Shown here one piece after another: positions 9,111-22,640 of a stretch of DNA of 64,000 bases. The stretch is from Epiperipatus broadwayi (lineage: Eukaryota; Onychophora; Udeonychophora; Euonychophora; Peripatidae). The stretch spans positions 9,894,876 to 9,958,875 of the forward strand of contig JAQFVV010006203.1 in the NCBI GenBank assembly GCA_028023455.1, given 5' to 3'. How positions within the stretch are numbered: position 1 is the stretch's first letter; every line of letters starts with the position of its first letter. A model generated the notes under the pieces. It was not told the origin of the DNA. It worked only from the letters and a program-made list of their open reading frames with translations, and ran no database searches. The translations under genes were made by a program, and so were the position numbers.

Positions 9111-11150
9111 TCAATTTTAATAGCCTGTTGGAATAGAATCAAGATTAATGTCATTATTATTTCAATTTTGAATTGTTTTAATATATGATTTGTCCAATGA
9201 TCTTTATTTAATAATACTCCATAATATTGATTTTTATATTAGGACTTCTAACTATAAATAACAAATATTTATTTATTTTTAGTTTGCATGATATATAAGA
9301 AATCAGGAGTAGTTCTAAAGTCATCAATAGGTTATTTGAGTAGTCAAATGAATATTGGAAATTTAAATTCAGCCATCTATTGTTCTTTGCTTATCAATGT
9401 TATTTATAAAATATCACTGTTTTTAGATGCAGATACATTCGGATTTTTTTTTAATGAATTTTCCTAAACAAGTTAATCCTTATATTGTAATATTTTTGAT
9501 AATACAAACCATTCAAATTTCAATATCAATACAATTATTTCTATCATTATCTGTACCTACTATATGTATACTAAAAAAAATTTTTTTCATTAATGAAGCA
9601 TTCCTATTTAAGTGGAATTAAAATCCTTTTTTCTTTGATCTCTTTGATTATAATATTGGAGGATAAAATACATGGCAGACCAATTTTTCATATTTTTAGA
9701 TTTTTAATAGTACATTTAAAAATTCCAAAAATAGATTACATCCAGTTCATTCTTATAAATAATCTATCCCCATGCAATCTCTTTTCATTCAGTATCACCA
9801 AAAAAAATTTTATAGTCATCTATATATTCATTTGATTTTTTTTTTAATTCCATAGGTTTCATATAAAATATCTATATCAGGTTTAATCCTGATAATTTTT
9901 TAGATACAAATATTGACTTACATTCATAACTTGAAAAGGCCACACTTAGATATTAAAAATAATTCATTATTATTTCTATTTTCAATTATTTCGTTCATTT
10001 TATTATGTTATAATGTCTCCTAGAAAATTAACAGTTTCTAAGGCTTAATGAACTCAGCCAGATTTGTTGTGAAGACAATTTTAGATCCACAAACATTTTT
10101 TAAGTGAAATTTATGTCCAATACCATTGTGTCATAGAAGAACCCGGCTAAGATATCTCTCAGTCTGATAAGAATATTCCAATCCTTATATTTTCAGCATG
10201 AAGGTTTTCATACTATGTTTATTAATATATATATATTTATTAGACAGACTCATTGTGCATGTAATTGCCACCCTTAGCATGGAGCATTACTTATAGCATG
10301 TGATACAGTCCATATAAATGAATATAACAAAATAAAAAAATAAATAAACAGAAAAAGTAGAGTACAAATATCACAGAAATGAACAAAAAGTGTTATCTAT
10401 CAGAAGCAATATGTAATTTAACTAAAGTCATCAAGTCTTTTAAATTGGCAATAATCTAATTTTTGATATAATAACATAATTCAACATTTAAGATGATGAT
10501 CTACTTTGGGTGCTGATTATTGCTTATTTATAATTAACTCTTGCACATAAATATTATTCCACTATCAACCTAATCTGTGGACTTTAAAAGGAGCCTAAAT
10601 TCAACACTTAAATTACTATTTATGTGTAAAATGTTATTTCATGGACAATCTAACTCTAATGTACAAATCATAATAGTGATTCACAAATAAGGCCATAACA
10701 AAATTATTTTTATAAACTTGTAAATAATATCACCTTTCTTGTAATAACACAGCAGAATGAGCATTAGTTGCAAGATTGTTAAAATGATTTTTTTGAGGTT
10801 TGACTTATGAATTGTTATTATGTTTTATGCATCAGAGTTAATTTCTTTATTACATATTATTATACTTTTGACACTATATATTTAATAGCTGTTATTTGTC
10901 TATGGGTCTATTAAAGTTATTAGAATATATGTATATAACTGAAAACTAATACGACATATCATATGAAAAGCATGTGCAAATAGGTATATTAGATTGTTAT
11001 AAGAGCGCTACTACATTACTGTGGTTTTATCATACTATTCCATACTAGCATTTTTCAAAAGCATTTTCAACAGCTATGTAAATACATTAATAGCAGACAA
11101 GTAACTCGTCATAGAGATATAACAGATAATCAACTCTATTCATATATGTG
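9111..11150. other. AT-rich, nothing recognised
   Basis: Two kilobases with only short A/T frames. A (TATA) run lies near 10220. No splice-framed exon or shared repeat is seen. Confidence 0.5.
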
Positions 11151-11175
11151 TGTCAGTTAATTAGTAAATAGAATG

Positions 11176-11595
11176 GCCATTATATATATAAAATGAAATC
11201 TAAAGCCAAGGTGCATTTATAAGCAGCAACCAATCATATGCAGTTCTTCAGGCTGAATGAAAACATTAGCAAACCTGTCCAAGCTATCACTAGCCAAAAG
11301 GAGGCCTAGAGGTTTCCTTTATTTTTTGAGCAGTCACTCATATTGTTATGTATGAGCTAGTAATTGGACTCTATAGCTAAAAGAGTTGAGTTACAATCTA
11401 TAGCAACATTTCTTACATCCCAAGTGAAATTAAGACTCTCTCATCAGCAAATGATGTATTTAAATTTAATATTTTTAATTGTTAATATAGATAAATTAAT
11501 TAATAAATAGTATCACCATTATATATACAAAGTTAAATCCACAGTAGATGCAGTTTTGCAAGATGAATGAAAATAATAGCAAACCTGTTCAAACT
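11176..11595. repeat. Diverged direct repeat, about 330 bp apart
   Basis: Segments 11176-11284 and 11511-11595 share CATTATATATA, AAATC, ATGCAGTT, GATGAATGAAAA and TAGCAAACCTGT blocks in the same order. The origin is unknown. Confidence 0.55.
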
Positions 11596-11899
11596 TATAT
11601 ATATATATGTAATATTTAAGAAATTGGAATTATCCGGAATAAAGGCTTTAAAATGACAATTGAATAAAATGAATCAAATTATAATAATGCTGTAACAAGC
11701 TTGTATATGCAATGTCTTAAATTTAGATTTATTAATATATATTCTGGTTGATTCCAACATTTTAATTATTATATATATAAAATTCATTTTCTGTAAATAC
11801 ATTTAAGCATTAAATGCCCAATTGTTTATCCTTTTTTTAAAAATGTTTGACATCTTTAACTCCCTTTTTTTTCTTTTCTTTTTTGTTTTTTGTTTAATT

Positions 11900-12465
11900 C
11901 TAGAATATAAACAGTTGACTTTAAAGTCTCCAGAGAAGAGACAACCCCTGATGTCCAGGATTTTATCCACTGCTATAATAAAGATGCAGGACAAAGTTCA
12001 CACAACCAACACCAGACCCCAATGCTATATTTTTTGATAAGCTCAAGGTTCTTCAGAAAAAGGACAAGATATTATCCTCTAGATTCTTATTTATGAACAC
12101 ATGAAGCCTACTAGTATGGCCCACAAACTCTAAATGAATTTTGGACCTGATATATCCACATCGTAGTGTATCGTAAATGAAGTAGTCTATGATGCAACAT
12201 GCCGGAATCTACTAGAGAGACATTGATTTTACACTACATGTATCCCAGCTGATAAGTTAGTATTATTGGGCCAATCTCAAAAGGGGTGGTCAATACCAAC
12301 AAAATGGAATGCTATCTACTTATACATCAACCTGCTAGTGCAGAGATGGCTCTGCCATACATCTACCAGACCTAGGACTTCCACATTATCAAGCCAGTCT
12401 TGATGGAAAAAGCCAATGACAGCAATAGATGAGCCAACATTAACAAAGTGTTTTTATTATTCATC
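11900..12465. other. Higher-GC unidentified relic
   Basis: Base composition is clearly less AT-rich than the flanks and codon-like texture appears on both strands, but every frame is broken by stops. It is likely an old transposon fragment. I cannot assign it. Confidence 0.35.
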
Positions 12466-12469
12466 TGTA

Positions 12470-13088
12470 CAATTTTATTATGTCAATAAATATATATTTT
12501 ATTATAATAAACAGTTGACTTTTTTTTACATTCTATTTTTTTTTTTGGACTAAATGATGTAATTTTAATTTTGTATTTAATTATTAACAAAAGTATTTAA
12601 ACATAAGGCTATTTTTTTTATATAAAAATGGTTTAATTCATTAAGCAAATAATTTTTCAATGAGTGCAAAAAGGTTAAGTTCATCACATACCCATAAATA
12701 TATAGCTTACGGATATATAAATTTAATACCAAAAAATTATCAGAAATAGTAAGCGTGTGAAAAATTGCAAGAATCTTACAAAACTTTTATTAAAAATATT
12801 GTTATCCTTCAGGTGAAAATAAAAAGCCAGATGATTAGAAATGACAAACAACAGAGTCGTGGAAAAAAACTGAATATTTTCTGTTATTTTTTTAAGTAGT
12901 TTAAACAGAAAATTAAAAATATATATTATAAATATGTCCTACTTTTTTAGTTTTATTGTATACAACTTCTATTACCTGAAATGTTCACCTGTTCTATATT
13001 TTTTATATGTAAAATTTACAATTCTATTATAATAACTGAAACACAGGCTTATTATATACCTGTGTCTATATATGTAATATATAGGGTA
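12470..13088. other. AT-rich, nothing recognised
   Basis: No supported feature. Confidence 0.5.
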
Positions 13089-13176
13089 TATGAGCACAGA
13101 CTTTCTCACGACCCACCACTCTCCACTCTATCTAATAACACTGATACACTTAAACACATATATGTTGAAAAGATAA

Positions 13177-13230
13177 ATAATCACCAATATACGTATTTCA
13201 TGCTAGACCAGCAATCATCAGTTAATTATC
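13177..13230 (-). ncRNA. Hammerhead motif with damaged stem I
   Basis: The core CTGATGA (13215-13221), stem II and GAAA (13196-13199) are intact on minus. The stem I CTGGACC segment has been lost, leaving only the distal ATAAT pairing. Confidence 0.6.
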
Positions 13231-13572
13231 ATCTCCACACATATATACTACAAGTGCTCATATATATATTAAGATAGACAATCTTCATACTTTAGTGGAC
13301 ATGCTTCAATCTACTCCACCACTCCAACTCTTCAACCGTCCATCCAATTGAAAATCTGATGATGGAATGCTCAAGATTGACCTTAGGTCAACATGGGTGT
13401 GACAAGTATCTCGGCCTCAGGGTGGCCTTTGAGCATTACATCATCAGATTTTTAATTGGATGGACGGTTGAAGAGTTGAATGTGGAGTAGATTGAAGCCT
13501 GTCCACTAAAGTATGAAGATTGTCTTATCTTAATATATATCTGAGCACTTATAGTATATATGTGTGGAGATG

Positions 13573-13631
13573 ATAATCTGGACCAACTGATGATTGCTGG
13601 TTTAGCATGAAATACATATATTGGTGATTAT
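13573..13631 (+). ncRNA. Hammerhead ribozyme, type I (H unit)
   Basis: Stem I pairs ATAATC (13573-13578) with GATTAT (13626-13631) and CCAA (13583-13586) with TTGG (13621-13624). The core is CTGATGA at 13587-13593. Stem II is TGCT/AGCA with a GGTTT loop. GAAA is at 13609-13612. Stem III is ATA/TAT with a CA loop. Predicted cleavage follows A13620. All invariant core bases are present. Together with the copy at 4.7 kb this is the best candidate for an active ribozyme. Confidence 0.78.
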
Positions 13632-13712
13632 TTATCTTTTCAACATATATGTGTTTAAGTGTATCAGTGTTATTAGATAGAGTGGTGGGTCGTGAGAAAG
13701 TATGTGCTCATA

Positions 13713-15060
13713 ATTCTATTATATTAAATTCGTATATTAGTCTAAAGTATAATGATGTATTACCAACGTCAGACAATTTTTAAAAAGTCATTACTTGAGT
13801 TTCAGAAATAAAAAATTAAATACTCGAGGTAAAAGTAAATATATATAATTGATGAAACATATTTTAGAATATAAGTAACATATCCAAATAAATTGATCAA
13901 ATTTCAAAAAAAAATGTGTAAATAGATAGTGGACCAGTGTCAGTATAAAGAAAGGCTTTGGTATGCAGAGATAGTATATCCATATATCTTGAGGTTTGGA
14001 TTTATTTTTAAGTAGCTGATCCAAAGCCTACCCAGAAAACAATTTACCATAGATGATAAATTGGTATTTAGCTATCCTTAGCTAGAGATAAAACAAGAAT
14101 GGAAAGCTGTTCAAAATGTCAACATATCACATTGCCTGGTGTGGTGTTCTTCATTGTTTTTTCCTCTAAGCAACTTTTGGATAGGCATTTGTCCTGTTGA
14201 ATTATTTATTAAAAAGGATGCTTTTTCTTTTTTAAGTTTTTATTGACAATTACTTCTATGTTTTTAAATCAAAATATGTACAAAGAAATAACATGATAGT
14301 TGTAGAAACGTTTTCAACTTATAATTTGATTAGCTGTTTTAATACTACATAGTATGATAGAGTGTATATACTTACAAACATAATGTCATAGATATTTCTT
14401 TCAACCAAAAAGTATCCAAGAATGAATAAAAATTAAACATGCATATTAATAAATTTACCATTGTATTAACATTTAAAACATTAACCAAATAATATTCAAT
14501 TAAGCATAAATTCATACTCATCTTGATTTTTAATTTATAGATCACATTTTTCAACCTTTAAAAACCTGTTAGTAAACATATTATTTCTTTCTAAATATGA
14601 AAGTAGCTGACAAGCACAAGTTTATGTAATTGGATTGTAAATATCCAGTTATTTACGATATTACAAGAAGAAAACTGATGATCATAAGCATTAATATTGT
14701 ACTGTTTATTTATATATGGTGCAAATATGTTGGCATTTGGTAAAAGCTAAAAAAAAAAATAATAATAAAAGTAAATTTAGATTTTCTTTTGAGTATAATT
14801 TATTTTTTTAAAAAAACGTACAATGAAAGTTAAATTATTCTTTCGTATTTTTTTTAATGTAATTAGAAATAAAAGTAGAATTGGAGAGAACAAAAAAATT
14901 CCAAAAGCAAGTAAAAAGATAAGCTAAAAGAAAAAGTATAGCTAATTAAAGATGGCCAAAAAACTTGATGAAAAATGAGAACTTAGTAATTGAAAAATGA
15001 TAAAGACTGTATAAGATTATAAACACAAAACGCCATGATAATAATATGTGCAGAAGTCTG
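13713..15060. other. AT-rich, nothing recognised
   Basis: No supported feature. Confidence 0.5.
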
Positions 15061-15310
15061 AAAACTGAACCTCTAGTATAAAAAGGAGGGCTTCGGTTGG
15101 AGGAACATCTTGGTTTGCCTGATATTCTTTTGGTTGGTTTAGGATTAAAGAATCCAGACCACTCTATGATGAAAAAGTTCTTCATGCAAGGGTAGACTGG
15201 AGCTTTAGCTGACTAGTTACCGATGGACATGAGACTGAAGCTTTAGCTGACTAGCCTATGGAACCAGCACCAAGATCAATTTATAATCAATGGCTGTGAG
15301 CTCATTTTAA
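15061..15310. repeat. Unidentified higher-GC segment with a short duplication
   Basis: AGCTTTAGCTGACTAG occurs twice (within about 15199-15256), each time after GACTG(G/A). The surrounding 250 bp is less AT-rich than the flanks. No frame or family is recognised. Confidence 0.4.
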
Positions 15311-15679
15311 CCCCAAAAAACTATGCATAGTTATCTACAACCATTGTGAATTCACTAAAACTTACCCGTAAGTTAAGACTACTTATTCCTGATTGTGACA
15401 AAATTAAGTGTTTGCAAACAAGTCTTAAAATAATCCCGATAGAGACTTTCATTTTTTCTGTACAAGAGACTTTTGTTTATATCAGAACTTTTTAATTAAT
15501 TATTTTATTTTTTTGATTGCATTATGTTTAAATTAATATGTGTTCTCTCTAATTTACTTGATTAGGAATTCTCATTTTAATTTAAACAGATTTTTAATCT
15601 GTTATAATAAAAAATATTTCTAATATCAATTTTCATTTGTACATTATTAATAATAGTTATTATTTTTTTATTAAAGTTG

Positions 15680-15762
15680 TAATTATAAATTTATTAAACG
15701 CACATTGATTACATAAGTAATATTTACTGAGGCTATAATCTCGATAATATGCGTATAAAATA
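15680..15762. mobile_element. Truncated end of MITE family M
   Basis: ATAAATTTATTAAACGCACA, TAATATT, GAGGCTATA and ATGCGTATAAAAT correspond to the ends of the inverted-repeat element at 48.84-49.01 kb. Only one end is present. Confidence 0.6.
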
Positions 15763-15812
15763 TGATAGTTAAATTTATTATTAGTTTAATAAGATTTAAA
15801 AACGTAATTTAC

Positions 15813-16009
15813 CTTTGCCAATATGTTTGAATAAGCCCAGGAATAATAATCTTAAAAAAATACTTCTCATTACGGTATGATGCAATACCGATTAATTTAA
15901 AAGTATTTTTATTTGCGAGACAATATGTGACAATTTCAGCGGACTCTTTTGAATAAAAGGTCCTGGCACCCATATTAAATAAATTAAAAGCTGATTTCAT
16001 CGATAGCAT
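15813..16009 (-). CDS. Possible first coding exon, unidentified
   Basis: From ATG at 16009 about 65 codons stay open (MLSMKSAFNLFNMG... to ...GLIQTYWQ) and end at a good donor, CAAAG followed by gtaaat (GT at 15812-15811). The N-terminus is basic and hydroxylated (MLSMKSAFNLFNMGARTFYS), which would suit a mitochondrial presequence; this is inference only. No downstream exon is found in the next kilobase of minus strand, and no family is recognised. It could be chance. Confidence 0.35.
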
Positions 16010-16532
16010 AATTCTCAACAATTAATTGGCCGAGTTGATAAGGAAATATAGCTATGTTTTTTTAGAAATGGAAATACAACTTTCTTTTTTTTTTGACATA
16101 ACTTGATCAACTCACGCATTTATAATGCGTATAGAGGCCTAGCAAAACGGAAAACATTATAATATGTTTGGTTTAACAAAGTTTTAAAAAAATTGTTCAA
16201 AGAAAATGTGTCATTATTTTTTTCTTCTCAAATATTTACACTTTCTTAAATTAAAAAATAATAAAAAATCAAACTGAAAAACATATAGATTTAATTAGTT
16301 CCAACATCTGAACAGACATTTATTTATTGGCAACAAAGTTGTAAAAACTTTCCTTTTTGGAAGTATAAAATTAAAATACCTGTTTGTGACATTAAAAATC
16401 TTCAACATGTCTTGCTAAACTTTACCATTTTTCATTTATATACATAAAAGGTATTTACCAATATTTACTTTTTAATTATAAAAATCTGCCTAAAAGTCAT
16501 ATATTAAATGAATACACAGAGGCTAAACTGTC

Positions 16533-16578
16533 TATACAGTAGTGCCACTCAGTGCAAGCCAGAGTAATCAATAGATGC
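16533..16578 (+). repeat. 46-bp dispersed repeat, copy 1
   Basis: It shares ATACAGTAGTGCCACTCAGT and GCAAGCCAGAGTAATCAAT with 38857-38902, with about one mismatch. The flanks differ. Probably a fragment of a larger repeat. Confidence 0.7.
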
Positions 16579-17031
16579 AAGATGATTTGGGTATAAAATC
16601 CCTATCTAGTGTCTACTCACTCAATATCACCAGACTAGTTTGTAGCTTGTGGATTTTATCAGTGAGGAGCCTTGGATCTGAGAGCACTGCACCTAGATCT
16701 TAGGATCTAATGCAACCCTCCAGCAGCCAAAATTTTCCTTATTAGCTAACTATAAAGATTTGAATCCAATAATGGTGATCATGTGATGAAATGAATACTT
16801 TATACTGAAATAATAAATGCACAAATAATAGTAAATTTTATAATCATCAATTTAAAAGAAATATTGATGAAGATACCTAAATCACTTCATATTTACTTAA
16901 GTGGAACCATCTTCATGCATGAAATAGAATATTAAAGCAAAATTATTACCAAAAAAATATGATTGCCTTTGAAAGTCTAGCACATTAATAAACATTTTGT
17001 TTAAGAAAATATTATTAATAAATAAATTATT

Positions 17032-17100
17032 TTATTGCTCAGGGGTTCATAAGAAGTTTGATCTAAGAATCATGTCCTCCTTAGCTGACATTCTACTACT
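17032..17100 (-). mobile_element. Fragment of second tRNA-like SINE
   Basis: TTATTGCTCAGGGGTTCATA and AGTTTGATC align with the 3' part of the element at 29.11-29.25 kb. Confidence 0.4.
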
Positions 17101-19123
17101 GCTATTGGCCAAGTAAGATAGAAAATATTATTCAATTGGACACATAGAAATTATGTTGAATGAATAGGAAACTTTAATGTGGATTTATATATTTTATTTA
17201 TTCCACAGTTTTATAATATAATAAATAATTTTATTTGCATATCTATTATTATAAGAAATAAAAACTTGTAATACAAAGAGGAAGAATATAATTTTATTAG
17301 AAAAGAAAAAGATCAGATGCCAAATTAAAAAGATATGACTAAGACAATATTAATCTATTTAATTTCTTTTAACGAATATTTAAATATATATGCAACATAC
17401 TAATTTAAATTATTTACTCTTATTTAAAAAAGAATCATACTATCAAATTGTCATAATTAATTAATATTTCAGTTAGAACAATATTTATTAATTGTATGTT
17501 GTCTGTTATTTTCTTTAATTGTATAAATTAATTACTTATTAAAATATTTTCTGTGACACAAACTAAACTAGACATTTTTTTTCACTCATGATATAAAAAT
17601 AGCAATGGTTGTCAGATAAAATATGGACTGCTACTGATCAGTGATTAAGTACATCTGAGGTGTATTGTAACAAGAATTAGGATCATCATCATTTTACACT
17701 TTTACTTCCTGATCCCTGGTCAGAGATTACATTATTATAAGTCATGTATTCTAAGATCAAATAAGTTTGCAAGCAACTACAATACCAGCCACTATAGTTG
17801 ATGGTCAATAAAATTATTATCTCACCTAAAATTGAATTAATTGGTGAGTGATTCTGAATTAGGTTAAATTAATTTTGAAAACAAGAATATAAATTAAACT
17901 TTCATCATTCCTGTCACATTTTAAATAAATAATCGCATGCACCTATTACTCATATAGTCCCAACCTTCATAACCATTCTATTACATTATAGACTTTTCTA
18001 ACAGAGATGTATAGATTGTTTTTCCAATCCATCCTATTACTATATATATATATATAGTACCAAAACATTGTGGTAAGGGTTTACGACCTCCAACGTTTAT
18101 GTCACTAAAAATAAAAAGGCATTTTCTTTAAGAAAAATAAAGAGAAATTTCAAATTATATTTTTTTCATTATTGTATTTAATTAATGGTCTCCAATGGTA
18201 AGGTATTCATGTTATTAAAGTTTAAAAAAAAAAAGGAAAAAAAAATTACTTTATAACATTTTTTTCCTAAAAGGTACATATTTAATATAAACAAATGTTC
18301 TTTCTTTTGTGGTAACTTTATCTCTGTAATTAGCAGATAAACAGATCTATTAATTTAGTTCTTTTGTAAATAACAAGAGTAATTAAAAACAAAAAATAAA
18401 AATAAGTAAAAATGTTGTTAATTCAGTTTGCATGGATCTGGTCACATATTTAGAAACTGTTGACTATAAAAGAAGTGTGTCTTTATAGTTCTCTGTTATT
18501 CTGGCAGTTGATCTGGAATGAAGAAGCAAGCTTATTACTAAAAAAGAAGATTCAATTACCACTATGAATTGATTTTGATTATCAAGCCTAAGATATAAGC
18601 TCACCTGTAGGGTATAAAGGAATGGAAAATAATTTCTATAATAGAAGAGCTAAGTGCTAATCATATTTGTTCACCAGAGATGACTTCCAATTGCTTATAA
18701 CATCTTTGCCTCCTAAAATGTATTAGATAAATAGTCTACTAAGAAAGAGAACTTCATGCAAAAAGATTAGCCAATGTTTTCTGACAGACTAGCAAACAAA
18801 TATAGAATTATTATACTGTATGTATGTATTATGGAAAAGACCATATATAACTAGAAAGATGGATCACCTTCTTTTGTAGAAACCTTAATCACCAATTATT
18901 AACCATGGAAGTGAACTTTAAAACCAGAATTATGACATTCATGGAAAGTGACCTTGAATATATATGCACACATTTCTATATATTCACATATTTATTAATT
19001 CTAAAGGGAAAAAATATATGCACTTTGAACTATAAGTGGAAGTGACTTTCAAACCATAGATGAGAATATGTAAATTAATTGTATTATTTTTTTATTAATA
19101 ATGTTTTAGTATTTTGTATTTAA
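17101..19123. other. AT-rich, nothing recognised
   Basis: No supported gene or repeat. A (TA)n lies near 18043. Confidence 0.5.
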
Positions 19124-19423
19124 AGTGATCAGGACATTAGGCAGTTTATCATTGATGAGTGCAGTATCCCTCTTCTAAAAAATTTTGACCTTAAGAGCTG
19201 TCTGCACTCTGGTGACTTCCCAGTCATCCATCTGGCTGTCTTTATTTCATATGCTATATGGATGGCCAGGTGCACAACTAAATTTACACTTCCGAGACCT
19301 AAACCATCAGTAATATTTAACTCCCAGCTGAAGGCCCTGTGGGCAAAGGACTTGCTCCTGTCAACCAAATTTCTCTTTGACAGCACATGGAGCCTTTATG
19401 GAGATCTCACCCCAGGACAATGA
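19124..19423 (+). pseudogene. Probable non-LTR retrotransposon ORF2 C-terminus
   Basis: About 99 open codons end at TGA 19421-19423, read as SDQDIRQFIIDECSIPLL and onward. The segment HLAVFISYAIWMARCTTKF resembles the hydrophobic-Trp-Arg stretch near the C-terminus of many LINE reverse-transcriptase proteins. Base composition is far less AT-rich than the flanks. No RT catalytic motif lies upstream, so the copy would be 5' truncated, as is usual for LINEs. An AATAAAATT-type A-rich tail follows at about 19535. Family assignment is tentative. Confidence 0.45.
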
Positions 19424-22155
19424 AATCACTACCAGTCAAAGCTTCCATCCCTGCTGAAAAGAACCTAACTTAGTCATGATTGAGTCATCATATTTTAAGT
19501 AGTCTTGCATAGCAAAATCATGTATTTTAGTAACAATAAAATTCTTTTAAAAATAAAATATTTGCTTTTTGTGATTAAATATTTTAAATAATTATTGTTG
19601 GTTCCATTTAAAAAAGAAAATGTTCTTTATTTCTAGAATTTAAGGAGTGATGCTTGACACACTCATTTGTAACTATTATTATTAAATAGTTAATTTTATT
19701 ATAATCTCTGCCTTCTTATTCCTAGTACCATGTCAAAATATTCCTCACATATTATAAGTGTTGGTGTGCATGATTTTTATAATTAATTAAATTTAAAAGC
19801 TAGCATTTATGGCCAGTCTAGAAATTAAAAATCATGATAAAAGTTAAATGATCACATGGTAATGAAATGTCATAGGAATAAAAAGTGGCTGGTGATCATT
19901 AATTACAAATATTCCTCTACCACATGATCCATTGACTAACTGAAAATAAAGTTATAATAAAAAATATTAGACTCATTAAAAATTATACATAATTATAAAA
20001 GTGATTAATAGTATGATTAGTTGTTTTTTGGTTATCATAACTAACTAATGTGTATGGAGCAGGTAATAACCAAATACATGTGAGGTGACTGGTACAGATA
20101 TGATTAAGCAGTATATCTATGTACTAATGATTAGGTGATAAGCAATCAGTATAATACATAGATATATTGTACTGGTCAAAATCGTATGTTCATTCAACAA
20201 GACCTAGAATCCAAGCAAACGTATATCCATCTAGTATGTGCAAGATACATAAGTCAGGAACAATACTAAATATCAACCTATTTACTTGTGCTCCAGGATC
20301 TATGACTATATGAACAATGCTTTTGATGATACTAATAAGCTTTTCATTACTCCAGTCCCAGCAGGGAGAGCAAAAGATTTGAAACAAGATATGTATTTAA
20401 TGGTATAATTAATAAATTCTATAAACTATAACCATTCAAGAACAGTACAGACAGTTGTTTAACATTTATTAATGATTCGAGTCTTAATAATATTCAAGGC
20501 AACATTAACAAAGAGTTTGAATTTAAACATTTGATTCAAATAAAGAATTATATGTCTCACAAAATAGCAAATACTGGAGATTCAAATAATAAATGATAAA
20601 CGCAAAAAAAAGATAAATGATCTAGAATAAATTTATTAAGTGATTATATATATATTAATAAAACAATATAAGCTCTGGATGTCTATACAATCGAGGTTAC
20701 ATATCTGATAATAATTTAATGTGCAATTATGCACTTCTGAATTAATAAATAGGTCATTCGAGACCATATACAATTAGATACATATTTGTTTTAACATGAA
20801 ATTAATGAATTCAACTGCAATACAATTTAACATATAAAATAAGATTATAGGTGCAGTTAAACATATGGTAGTTGGTGTAATTAATATATGAATATGGAAT
20901 GGTTTGGTTAACATGCCAAGGTCATGGAAGACTTAATTACATCATTGATAATGCATAGTGGATTATCCTCATCAAAAAATTACAAAGATACAATAATTGG
21001 TTTATTATATTAGCATATATATAAGTAAGATTTTATAATGTGCGATTCTAATCGCGTATCTGGGTGTGTTACAAATCATGAAGACTGACAGGATGGGAGC
21101 AAGATAGTTCAACCTAACACAAGCCACAATTATATATATATAATTTAAACTAAATGATTAAAATAAAATGTTTGGCAAACGGCATGCTGCAGGTCTATAA
21201 AAAATGGATAATAAAGAAGGCAATATTCGTTATAGTTTCCCATAACTTGTAAGAAATGAGATCACTTAAGATACTCTGGGTGGCTTTATTATGTTTGCAT
21301 AAAGACAAGATACGCTGGCCCGACAACCAAAACATATCTTTGAAGAATGGTGGCACCAGATAGCAGGTTGGGATGGTTTATCCATTTTGTTCCCATACAC
21401 TTATTTATTACAAGTGCCTGAAATTGAATCCCTAGTAAGAAAAGCATCTACTTTGTGGAGAATAATGACGAGTGAGATTAGTTCTTTCCAAGGATCCCGG
21501 AGATATGTCAAAGCAAGAAAATTAATAAATAAATGTTGGCAACTATATATTTATAACGCCTAGGTATAAATAAATTGGTCACTAACGACCATAATATATT
21601 AATTAATGCCTGATTTAAACAATCTGCTCTCCAGCATAATGGAATCATCAACACAATTCCCCCCAAGCAATTAATTAATAATGATCAAAAGTGTATGGGC
21701 AAGACTTTAAAACTAAGATGGACTAAATGCCTTTCTCCCACACACCCCAAAGTATCTTCTTACATGTTATAACTTATGATTTCAATTAAATATTAAATTC
21801 ACTTCTAGTGAGATTTAATTATAAGACAGATAAAACAACTTAATAATGAAAGAAGAGTAAGAGCAAAATCATTAGAAAACAAATCAAACAATTTGTATAA
21901 AACTAAGCGAGCTGAACAATTAGTTTTTTTTAAAGAATTTTATGTTTCCCTTGTGGCAAACCAAAATTAATCAAAATAACAAATTAAAGAAACAAAATGA
22001 TATCTAAATTGCCACACCAAATTTAAAAAGAAATTATATAGCATTAAAGTGAACTGTATAGACATTTAACATTATATATAAGTTTTTTAAGAATTAAATA
22101 ATCATAAAAGAAAAGGCTTAAAATCTAATTTGGAAATAGATACAAACTAACTAAT
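19424..22155. other. AT-rich, no gene recognised
   Basis: A minus-strand open stretch of about 65 codons (20190-20387) is Cys/Trp-containing but unrecognised. Short similar patches, AGGTCATTCGAGACCATA (about 20751) and TTGGTCACTAACGACCATA (about 21575), each contain a small GGTC/GACC hairpin. Nothing firmer is seen. Confidence 0.4.
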
Positions 22156-22159
22156 CAAG

Positions 22160-22640
22160 ACTTCATCAGCTGACAGCAATATAGGTATTTTACCTTTGGA
22201 TTGAAGGGACATAAGTAGACTTGGTTTGGCAACAGGCATTGGTAAATCAGCAGATCTTCATTCAGAATGGCATTTCTTGGAACACTTCACATGTTCGGAA
22301 TAAATGTTTTAGACTCCAGCATCACAGATGAGATGAAGTCCTCAGAAGTCTGAGGGAAGTGAATGATCTTCTTCTTACCCCAACATGATTTAGAATACAA
22401 TGTAACTGACTTGAAGTATGGTAACTCTGGGAACAAGATTCTAATTCACTTTGATAGCCAAAATTTAGCTATTTATATGATTCAGCCCTGCTCTATCTGG
22501 ATTCAATATACATGACACTCATTCACAATTCCCCTCTGTGGTCTGTGTTTTCTTAGTGGCCTCTTCTATTGGTCATTTTCCCTCAGAATAGGAAGTTTCC
22601 TGCCAACACTGAATATGCCCCAAGGGTTCATTTGTTAAGT
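22160..22640. other. Higher-GC unidentified relic
   Basis: A block with less A/T and no open frame. Probably an old repeat; the family is unknown. Confidence 0.3.

Larger units (their letters stand above)
13089..13712. mobile_element. H unit palindrome, arms of about 290 bp
   Basis: The left arm is a minus-strand H unit and the right arm a plus-strand one. They are reverse complements from TATGAGCAC (13089) to GTGCTCATA (13712), with a unique centre at about 13370-13430. The arms share private changes, including loss of the B box and a CTAATAACACTGATACACTT-type segment. They are therefore more like each other than like any other copy. Confidence 0.8.
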
